Positions 1 through 5,063 of a stretch of DNA of 9,360 nt are shown here, piece by piece. The stretch's first letter is position 1. Every line of letters begins with the position of its first letter. Origin of the DNA: an uncultured Pirellulaceae bacterium (GTDB lineage: Bacteria > Planctomycetota > Planctomycetia > Pirellulales > Pirellulaceae); the NCBI GenBank assembly GCA_934255105.1, contig CAKQNH010000127.1, forward strand, positions 1 to 9,360, given 5' to 3'. Below the pieces are notes generated by a model. It was not told where the DNA came from and did no database searches. It saw nothing but the letters and a program-made list of their open reading frames with translations. Both the position numbers and the translations under genes were made by a program.

Positions 1-2
1 GG

Positions 3-53
3 GTAAGCTTCCCGCCTGCCAGCCCTCTCAGTGGAGTAAGCTTCTAGCTTGCC
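3..53. repeat. Two diverged copies of a GTAAGCTT-type short repeat
   Basis: GTAAGCTTCCCGCCTGCC (from 3) and GTAAGCTTCTAGCTTGCC (36-53) are diverged copies 33 nt apart. The 17-mer GTAAGCTTCTAGCTTGC at 36-52 is the exact reverse complement of copies at 9108-9124 and 9166-9182, so one repeat family is present at both ends of the window in opposite orientation. The core can fold as AAGCT-TCT-AGCTT. There is no coding potential. The function is unknown. Confidence 0.75.
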
Positions 54-290
54 AGCCCGGAGGGCGAAACATCTCTGCCGGTGGCGTCAGCCACCGGGTG
101 CAGCCAACTATAGCGCCAGCCCGGAGGGCGACACATGAGTCAGTTCTAATTCATAAACTTTCTTGCAGCCTAATGCGCTGTCCAATTGGCTCATATGGTC
201 ATGAATTCTGTGTCGCCCTCCGGGCTGGGCCTCTGCTCCTCAAAGTCCGGTGGCTCACGCCACCGGCAGGGATATGCCGCCCTCCGGGCT
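54..290. repeat. Nested palindromic composite repeat, copy 1
   Basis: The order of parts is A (54-72, AGCCCGGAGGGCG-type), B (75-97), A (118-136), a unique centre, A reversed (209-226), B reversed (247-269), A reversed (274-290). B contains CCGGTGGCGTCAGCCACCGG, a hairpin with an 8-bp stem. The inner arms (117-135 and 209-227) are a perfect 19-bp inverted repeat. The outer arms (54-97 and 247-290) match over 44 positions with 5 differences. The element fills the region downstream of the permease stop codon, and positions 1-299 hold no convincing gene. The same order of parts recurs at 2858-3043. It resembles the paired inverted REP units (BIMEs) of enterobacteria in layout, but this is a structural analogy only. 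Confidence 0.85.
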
Positions 291-299
291 AGGAACCTG

Positions 300-2717
300 T
301 CATTCACTTGCCTCCGCCTCGCTCTCACTTGCCTCCGCCTCGCTCTCACTTGCCGTCCGCAGCGACGCGGCGCGGCGCTCCCAATCGCCGTGCCAAGCGC
401 GACCTGGGATATCCCATCCACCCAGTTCTCCGTAGAGCAATTTCGGCCCGTCGGCTGTTTGCAAATATGCCCCGCTGGAAATGTTAGGCGGCTCTTTGAA
501 ATCCATCAGTGCGTAAATTTTGCTTCTCAATAGATCGCGCTCCGCATCGCTGGTCGCTTCGAGCAACTGCAGTAGATGCTCGCTGACCAAGCCGACCTTG
601 CGCGAGGCTTCCCAGGCAAGTTGCGGCGTCATGCGGAACATGTCTCGGGACACCAAGTCGTAGCCGCCGAGCTCGGTCGGTGGTGCATAATCGAACTGGC
701 CGAAGTGCCGTGTAGGCTGTGCGTCTCGCCAACTCGCCCCCAACGCGTCTCGCCGCGCAGCATCTCGTCCAACTTTGTCGCTCAGCAATTTAGTGATTGA
801 CGCGTGCAGTTCATCTCCTATGCGTGGACGGGCCAGCGGGAGTTGCATCTCCTCTAGCAGTAGCATTTCATAGTCGTCCGCCCAATCTTGATCCAGTAGA
901 CGCAGAGAACGTCGCTGGCGTTTCGTCAATTCAACGATCAATCCTAGCGACTCGCGGTAGTGTTGAACCCGCTCATCATCGGTGGCGGTCGGGTCGCTCA
1001 AGCGATTGAGTATCGCATCGCTCGCAATCGACTTCACAATACCCGCATTAGCCAGCCCCGCAGAATCCACATCCATTCGCTTGCGCAAGGCCGCGAACGA
1101 TCGCAAGCGAGGCTCTGTAAGTTGGCTTTCAGTCTCCGCTGGCGACGAGGTTTCAATTTCGACCGGTGGGTTGCCGCGCAGGCTGAGAGAGTAGTTTCTA
1201 TATTCCATCGTCGGCGGTAGCTGCGCTGATATACGAGTCAGCTTGGCTGCGTATGCGGCTGATATCTGCGGATAGGTGGCCAGCAGATAAGCGTAATTTA
1301 GACTCGGTAGCAACACAACCAGAGCCAACATACAGCTATGCCACGTCCAGAATCGCCAACCGGTGCGTCCATACATCCAGGCTGCGGTAGCTCCGAACGT
1401 GGCGATCAGTGGGATCACTAACGTCACCGCAATGATCCATGGTGGAGCTACCAACGACCACACTGCGTGCGTCAAATATCCGACAAATATCAGGCTGACC
1501 AGGGGAGCGATTATCGCGCTCAAGATCACGCTGCGTAGAGTTTGACCAAGCCACTGAGAGGCTCCAAAAATTGCGATGCCTGTGGCCAAGACAAACATCT
1601 GCAGCAGGACGCCCACGTTTGCGAGGAATTCTCGGCCTACAAACAATGCGATGGTCGCCGCCACTACTAGCGCCAACCACGGAAAGGCTTGCCGCGTCAG
1701 CCATGTCAGCCTGGGAGAAACGCCTCGGTCGGCCAGAAATTGGCTTCGCCGCTGCAGCGTGTCCGTCTGAAAGACCAGCAATCCCAGCCAGCTCACACTT
1801 AGAAAGATGGGCACAGTAGTAAAGAAACCGAATAGACCATTTATCTGCAATTGTCGGACGGCACCCGCTCCAGCGTATAACATGGCGTACGTGCGGAGTA
1901 GTGCATACGAACAGGCGATGAGGACCGCTGCCAGTCCAATAAACAGGCTGCGGTTCTGAGCGTAGAACTGCCACAGCAAGGCGGGAGCGGGCGAGCTACG
2001 CGGAGCCATAACAAGAGCTGCCGGAGCGCTGTGCGCGCGGTGCTTGGATGCTGTCACCGAACTGCGCTCGGGAGACATATATGTCATGGCTGCCCGCCAG
2101 CCCCAAACTAATACCCCTACGCCTACCATGCCTATATAGACCCCCATCAGCCACGGCTCAGGGTCGCGATTGAATCGGCCCCACGGCAGTACCCTCTCGT
2201 GCAGGTTAGCCAACAGCAGCGGCACGCTGGCTAACGGTACTACCAACAGCAAGCTGACCAGCGATGAACGCAGTTGCCAAGCGGTGGCGAAGCCCACTAG
2301 CAGCAAGTACAACGAATACAGCAGCCAGACCCAGATCACCCAACTGCCATCGCTGGATGAATTCAGTGCGCCCACCGTCAGAGCCAGTCCCAAGCTCACC
2401 AACCACACTGCGACAAGTCCAAGTATGGCAGCCAACAATTTGCTGCGGATCACATCCACTCGCGGCACTGGCAAGGTCCGCAGCCAGTCGAGCGTCCGCA
2501 GCTCTTTTTCTTGCCCCACCAGTAGACCACCCGCGCCGGCTGCGAATAGACAAGGCATGCCCAGCAGCACAGCCAACTGGAACTCCTGTCGCTGAAAGTG
2601 GACTCCCAACGAGACGAGCATGAGCAGCAGCCCCACGAGCAGTAGCAAGCCGATCAATGGAACGAGTTGCCGCAGTTCCTTCCACCACAAGCGTCGGATA
2701 GCCATGTTTCGGTTCAT
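300..2717 (-). CDS. Large ABC-2 type transporter permease with C-terminal soluble domain
   Basis: Probable membrane subunit of the exporter powered by the ATPase at 3221-4117. The product from ATG 2717 is 805 aa. Residues about 19-207 contain about six hydrophobic segments, with a cytoplasmic-looking stretch rich in charge near 63-86 (GQEKELRTLDWLRTLPVPR). After a polar linker (about 209-247) a second set of about seven segments covers about 257-481 and contains a similar stretch near 311-336 (GLLVFQTDTLQRRSQFL). This suggests two fused permease halves. Residues about 483-790 are polar, helical-looking and not recognised by me. The last residues are an acidic ASESEAE repeat. A TTG at 2744 would add nine residues; ATGs at 2717 and 2705 are both plausible and neither has a strong Shine-Dalgarno, so the start is uncertain. 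The substrate cannot be deduced. The gap to the ATPase gene (about 500 bp of repeats) is unusually long for an operon partner. Confidence 0.85.
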   Translation of the reverse strand: MNRNMAIRRLWWKELRQLVPLIGLLLLVGLLLMLVSLGVHFQRQEFQLAVLLGMPCLFAAGAGGLLVGQEKELRTLDWLRTLPVPRVDVIRSKLLAAILGLVAVWLVSLGLALTVGALNSSSDGSWVIWVWLLYSLYLLLVGFATAWQLRSSLVSLLLVVPLASVPLLLANLHERVLPWGRFNRDPEPWLMGVYIGMVGVGVLVWGWRAAMTYMSPERSSVTASKHRAHSAPAALVMAPRSSPAPALLWQFYAQNRSLFIGLAAVLIACSYALLRTYAMLYAGAGAVRQLQINGLFGFFTTVPIFLSVSWLGLLVFQTDTLQRRSQFLADRGVSPRLTWLTRQAFPWLALVVAATIALFVGREFLANVGVLLQMFVLATGIAIFGASQWLGQTLRSVILSAIIAPLVSLIFVGYLTHAVWSLVAPPWIIAVTLVIPLIATFGATAAWMYGRTGWRFWTWHSCMLALVVLLPSLNYAYLLATYPQISAAYAAKLTRISAQLPPTMEYRNYSLSLRGNPPVEIETSSPAETESQLTEPRLRSFAALRKRMDVDSAGLANAGIVKSIASDAILNRLSDPTATDDERVQHYRESLGLIVELTKRQRRSLRLLDQDWADDYEMLLLEEMQLPLARPRIGDELHASITKLLSDKVGRDAARRDALGASWRDAQPTRHFGQFDYAPPTELGGYDLVSRDMFRMTPQLAWEASRKVGLVSEHLLQLLEATSDAERDLLRSKIYALMDFKEPPNISSGAYLQTADGPKLLYGELGGWDIPGRAWHGDWERRAASLRTASESEAEASESEAEASE
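304..354. repeat. 21-bp in-frame tandem repeat encoding an acidic tail
   Basis: A 21-bp unit occurs at 304-324 and 325-345, followed by a partial copy at 346-354. Read on the minus strand it encodes the heptapeptide ASESEAE twice and then ASE just before the TGA stop (300-302). The unit length is a multiple of three, so copy number can change without a frameshift. It lies at the extreme 3' end of the permease gene, next to the composite repeat at 54-290. Confidence 0.9.
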
Positions 2718-2769
2718 TGGAGTAGTTCCCGCAGAAAAAAACAATCTTACTATTTGTGGAGTTGTGTTC

Positions 2770-2869
2770 AGCCCAGAGGGCGCAACAGCCCAGAGGGCAG
2801 CAGTAGCCCAGAGGGCGGTTCAGCCCGGAGGGCGGCAACAGCCCAGAGGGCGGCAACAGCCCGGAGGGC
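2770..2869 (+). repeat. Left array: six AGCCCRGAGGGC units at 17-18 bp spacing
   Basis: Units start at 2770, 2787, 2805, 2822, 2840 and 2858, giving spacings of 17, 18, 17, 18 and 18 bp. The core is AGCCCAGAGGGC or AGCCCGGAGGGC. The units are linked by short CAAC, AGCAGT or GGTTC-type spacers. The sixth unit is also the first part of the composite element at 2858-3043. The spacers are too short and too variable for a CRISPR array. Confidence 0.9.
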
Positions 2870-3043
2870 GGCATATCTCTGCCGGTGGCGTCAGCCACCG
2901 GGAGGGAGGAAATGTATTCGATAGCCCGGAGGGCGGCACATAAAACTTAGCTTGATGCATGTGTCGCCCTCCGGGCTAAATAGCAACTGGCTGCTACACC
3001 CGGTGGCTCACGCCACCGGCAGGGATGTGCCGCCCTCTGGGCT
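2858..3043. repeat. Nested palindromic composite repeat, copy 2
   Basis: The parts follow the same order as the copy at 54-290: A (2858), B (2879-2901, stem-loop), A (2923-2941), a short unique centre, A reversed (2959-2977), B reversed (3000-3022), A reversed (3027-3043). The inner A arms and the B hairpins are well conserved between copies, while the sequences between the parts are different. The conserved order with unrelated spacers argues that the whole arrangement, not one arm, is the unit. It sits inside the ABC transporter operon. Confidence 0.87.
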
Positions 3044-3187
3044 AAATCAAGTCACTTTCTGGGCTAAATCAAGCCGCCCTCTGGGCTAAATCAAGTCACT
3101 TTCTGGGCTAAATCAAATCGCCCTCTGGGCTGTTGCGCCCTCTGGGCTGTTGCGCCCTCTGGGCTAAATCAGCTCGCCCTCTGGGCT
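3032..3187 (-). repeat. Right array: eight reversed GCCCTCTGGGCT units with two spacer classes
   Basis: Units end at 3043, 3065, 3087, 3109, 3131, 3148, 3165 and 3187. Spacings are 22, 22, 22, 22, 17, 17 and 22 bp. The 22-bp steps carry an AAATCA-type spacer and the 17-bp steps carry a GTTGC spacer. The units at 3065 and 3109 are variants with CACTTTCTGGGCT and alternate with the normal form, so a 44-bp pair seems to have been duplicated. The orientation is opposite to the array at 2770-2869, so the two arms could pair in single-stranded DNA or RNA. Confidence 0.9.
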
Positions 3188-3220
3188 ATTAGCTCGAACA
3201 GTTTTCGTAGCGTTATCCAC

Positions 3221-4117
3221 CTACGGGATGATGCCACGAGTGCAAGCCACAAATAGCTCGTCGAGCGTAGCCGGCTGCGAGCGGATCGACAGCACGCTGG
3301 GCCGGGCCTCGAGCTCTGCTTGATGCTCGGCAGTGAAGCCGCGCACGATCCACCGCCGCTGCCGACCTTCGTCCTGTTCGCTGAGCACCTCTGCCGGGGC
3401 TTCCAGTTCAGGAAGCGCCGCCAACGGATCGGACAAGGTGATGGTCACGTTGGCAATAGCCTGCTTGAGATCCGACAAACTGTCCTGCAGGCGGACGCGA
3501 CCGCCGCGCAAAATCGCGACTCGATCGGCCACGCGCTCGACTTCTGAGATCTGATGACTGGAGAGCAGCACGGTTCGACCGGTAGCGGCCCGATCGACCA
3601 TGCTTTCCAAAAACTCGCGCCGCACCAGCGGATCGAGCCCCGAAGTGGGCTCGTCTAAAATCAGCAGCTCTGGGTCGGGTGCGACCGCCAAAGCCAAGGC
3701 CACTTTGGCGCGCTGGCCCTTGCTCAAGTGGCGGATCTTGCGCGTCTCGGGGACTTCATAGCGGGCGATCAAATCGCGATAGCGTTTCAAAAATGCGTCA
3801 TCGAAAAACGCGGCTGCAAACCAACCGATCTCGCCGACTTTCATCCAGTCGTATAGTGCCGGACTGTCCGACACGTAGCCCACTCGTCGGCGAATCTCCA
3901 GCGCGTCGCGCTTGGGATCCAGACCGCAAACTGTACAGCTTCCCGCCGAGGCCTGCAGGAAGCCGGTCAGAATGCGAATTAATGTCGTCTTGCCGGCACC
4001 GTTCTCGCCCAGCAGCGCGAACACCGATCCGGTAGGGATCTCCAGATCGACTCCGTTGAGTGCATCGCAGCCGCGAAAGTGCATCTCGAGGCCACGAATT
4101 GAAATACAACTGGTCAT
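3221..4117 (-). CDS. ABC transporter ATP-binding protein
   Basis: The cytoplasmic ATPase subunit that would drive the ABC-2 permease at 300-2717. The product is 298 aa, the usual size for this class. Walker A GENGAGKTT is at 38-46, the signature LSKGQ at 131-135, Walker B LLILDEP at 151-157, the D-loop SGLD at 159-162 and the H-loop SSH at 186-188. The Q-loop region reads GYVSDSP (80-86), with Asp where Gln or Glu is usual. Residues from about 220 form a C-terminal domain common in exporter ATPases of this type. The ATG at 4117 is chosen because GGAGG (4127-4131) lies 9 nt upstream; a TTG at 4138 would be the longer alternative. The gene follows a YtrA-like regulator by 67 nt, and the arrangement regulator-ATPase-permease matches ytr-like exporters. 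Confidence 0.95.
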   Translation of the reverse strand: MTSCISIRGLEMHFRGCDALNGVDLEIPTGSVFALLGENGAGKTTLIRILTGFLQASAGSCTVCGLDPKRDALEIRRRVGYVSDSPALYDWMKVGEIGWFAAAFFDDAFLKRYRDLIARYEVPETRKIRHLSKGQRAKVALALAVAPDPELLILDEPTSGLDPLVRREFLESMVDRAATGRTVLLSSHQISEVERVADRVAILRGGRVRLQDSLSDLKQAIANVTITLSDPLAALPELEAPAEVLSEQDEGRQRRWIVRGFTAEHQAELEARPSVLSIRSQPATLDELFVACTRGIIP

Positions 4118-4126
4118 CGTACGATA

Positions 4127-4131
4127 CCTCC
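4127..4131 (-). promoter_or_regulatory. Strong Shine-Dalgarno of the ABC ATPase gene
   Basis: The minus strand reads GGAGG here, with 9 nt to the ATG at 4117. It decides the start in favour of 4117 over the TTG at 4138, which would place this sequence inside the coding region. Confidence 0.75.
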
Positions 4132-4184
4132 AAGGCAAGGCGACGAGCGGAGTGAGCGAACACGAGATGAGAAGGGGAATAAAA

Positions 4185-4577
4185 TCATTGTGTCACCTGG
4201 CTAGCCAATTCGTGCAGTTGCTGCTGCACGATCCCTTGGATTTCGTCGGCTTCCAATCCGCCGCGAAGCGCCTCGTCGAGCGCCGATCGCAGTCGTTCAG
4301 CAATCAGCTCGCGACGGACCTGCTTGCAGCGATCGGCTACGCCAGCGCACACCGCCAAGCCTCGACCGCGGACGCTTTCCAAGATGCCTTCGGACTGAAG
4401 CTGCTGAAATGCGCGGGCGACCGTATTGGGATTGATTGCTAAATCCACGCTCAGGGCGCGGATGCTGGGGAGCAATTGCCCTGGCTGGAGAGCTTCTTCG
4501 GCGATGGCAAATTTGACTTGCCGCACGACTTGCTCGTAAATGGGTACGCCGCTACTGGCATCGATTGAGAAGAACAT
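4185..4577 (-). CDS. GntR family transcriptional regulator, YtrA-like
   Basis: A probable repressor of its own operon. The product is 130 aa, the typical length of the YtrA subfamily, in which the winged helix-turn-helix is followed only by a short helical dimerisation region and no large effector domain. The N-terminus has the family pattern PIYEQVVRQVKFAI (12-25), then LPSIRALSVDLAINPNTVARAF (about 36-57, the DNA-recognition part) and a wing around 64-73 (GILESVRGRG). Residues about 85-130 are two likely helices. ATG 4577 has AGAGGA 10 nt upstream. The gene is first in the operon before the ABC ATPase. YtrA regulators in Bacillus control neighbouring ABC exporters that respond to cell-wall stress; the same trigger here is only an inference. 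Confidence 0.92.
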   Translation of the reverse strand: MFFSIDASSGVPIYEQVVRQVKFAIAEEALQPGQLLPSIRALSVDLAINPNTVARAFQQLQSEGILESVRGRGLAVCAGVADRCKQVRRELIAERLRSALDEALRGGLEADEIQGIVQQQLHELASQVTQ

Positions 4578-4613
4578 GGCCCGACAATCCTCTAATGAAC
4601 GTCTGGTTGCCTG

Positions 4614-4635
4614 GTGTACTGGTTTAATAGTACAC
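4614..4635. promoter_or_regulatory. Likely YtrA/GntR operator, GTGTACT-N8-AGTACAC
   Basis: A perfect 7-bp inverted repeat (4614-4620 and 4629-4635) lies 37 nt upstream of the GntR-type start codon. It covers the predicted -10 element. From memory, YtrA operators in Bacillus are inverted repeats built on a GTGTA...TACAC pattern, which fits. The natural reading is autorepression of the regulator-transporter operon by steric block of RNA polymerase. Confidence 0.7.
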
Positions 4636-4654
4636 TAGTAATACAACGGGTCAA
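4627..4654 (-). promoter_or_regulatory. Sigma70-like promoter of the ABC transporter operon
   Basis: On the minus strand, -35 TTGACC (4654-4649) and -10 TACTAT (4632-4627) are separated by 16 bp. The -10 element is inside the inverted repeat at 4614-4635. AT-rich tracts lie just upstream (4665-4684) and could act as an UP element. Transcription would start about 40-50 nt before the regulator gene. Confidence 0.6.
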
Positions 4655-4664
4655 GAGCCAAGGT

Positions 4665-4684
4665 TGAAAAATTGTGAAAAATTG
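4665..4684. repeat. 10-bp perfect tandem duplication TGAAAAATTG
   Basis: TGAAAAATTG occurs twice in direct succession (4665-4674 and 4675-4684), both upstream of the -35 element on the minus strand. The period is one helical turn, so the A/T tracts are in phase. It may be an UP-like element or a bend; this is inference. Confidence 0.65.
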
Positions 4685-4774
4685 TGGGATGAAGTTTAGA
4701 GGTCGCGTCGCTTGCTTTGTGTGGTTAACGCATTTCCACGAGCACGCATTTGCACGAACAACGACGCAATGGGT

Positions 4775-4821
4775 GGCGAGAAAGCAACCTCAGACTGCTG
4801 CGACTCGTCGTAGCTTTTGGA
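4775..4821 (+). repeat. Palindromic interspersed repeat (GTCGTAG family), copy 1
   Basis: This 47-bp segment matches 8861-8907 at 42 of 47 positions, and its 3' part matches 9037-9063 on the opposite strand with one difference in 27. The core CTGCGACTCGTCGTAG is a near-palindrome that can form a short hairpin. It is non-coding. The function is unknown. Confidence 0.8.
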
Positions 4822-4929
4822 TGGAGCTGAGACGTGGTATATGGGTTCGACGGTACAGAGACTTTGAGGACCGAATATGGGTTGCACAGAGGTAGATTGT
4901 GCTTGACCCTCTCCCTCGCTTAGGCTCGA

Positions 4930-4948
4930 CCTCTCCCAGGGGGAGAGG
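4930..4948. other. CCTCTCCC-AGG-GGGAGAGG hairpin
   Basis: A perfect 8-bp stem with a 3-nt loop. Another CCCTCTCCCT lies just before it (4907-4916), so alternative pairing with the GGGAGAGG arm is possible. Neither strand has a T-run after the stem, so it is not called a terminator. It is probably a copy of a short genomic repeat; its role is unknown. Confidence 0.6.
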
Positions 4949-5014
4949 ACCTAGCGCAAGCAGAGCTAGTGCAAGAAAATCGATAGGGAAAAGGCTCAGG
5001 AAAAGTTGTGAGGT

Positions 5015-5036
5015 AAAAACGGGCAGGAGTGCCCGT
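5015..5036 (-). terminator. Intrinsic terminator of the glgA/galT-like operon
   Basis: The minus strand reads ACGGGCA-CTCC-TGCCCGT followed by TTTTT: a 7-bp G/C-rich stem, a 4-nt loop and a T-run. It lies about 28 nt after the stop codon of the galT-like gene. On the plus strand no comparable T-run follows the stem, so it acts on minus-strand transcripts. Confidence 0.85.
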
Positions 5037-5063
5037 TCTACGAAAGAGGACGCGCAGGGTGTG

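Larger units (their letters stand above)
2718..3220. other. Repeat-filled gap between ATPase and permease genes
   Basis: About 500 bp separate the stop of the ABC ATPase gene from the start of the permease gene, both on the minus strand. The gap is made almost wholly of AGCCCRGAGGGC-type units: forward on the left (2770-2941) and reversed on the right (2959-3187), around a composite element at 2858-3043. Only about 50 bp next to the permease start and 33 bp next to the ATPase stop look free of repeats. I see no T-run terminator and no convincing promoter in it. An apparent minus-strand reading frame with PPSGL repeats is a by-product of the array. Confidence 0.85.
4578..5063. other. Non-coding region between gntR-type gene and the galT-like gene
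   Basis: This 486-bp region holds the promoter and operator of the ABC operon (4614-4654), an AT-rich tandem repeat (4665-4684), one copy of a palindromic interspersed repeat (4775-4821), a CTCTCCC/GGGAGAG hairpin (4930-4948) and the terminator of the galT-like operon (5015-5036). Open frames here lack family resemblance and ribosome binding sites, so I call no gene. Confidence 0.75.

Noticed and set aside
54..290. Insertion sequence or transposon ends
   Set aside because: The inverted arms enclose too little DNA for a transposase gene and no target duplication is evident; a non-autonomous element remains possible but is not shown.
2206..2898. A 230-codon minus-strand frame with PPSGL repeats overlapping the permease start
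   Set aside because: It lies in another frame over the permease gene and its repeats are only a translation of the AGCCCRGAGGGC array; no family resemblance.
2770..3187. CRISPR array
   Set aside because: Units are 12-13 bp with spacers of only about 5-10 bp that are themselves repeated, the orientation reverses midway, and no cas gene is near.
4118..4138. TTG start at 4138 for the ABC ATPase
   Set aside because: The GGAGG at 4127-4131 would lie inside the coding region, whereas it is ideally placed for the ATG at 4117.
4674..4895. A 73-codon plus-strand frame upstream of the regulator gene
   Set aside because: It runs through the tandem repeat and a copy of the palindromic repeat and shows no protein features.
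4930..4948. Intrinsic terminator at the CCTCTCCC/GGGAGAGG hairpin
   Set aside because: Neither strand has a T-run after the stem; the terminator at 5015-5036 fits the upstream operon much better.
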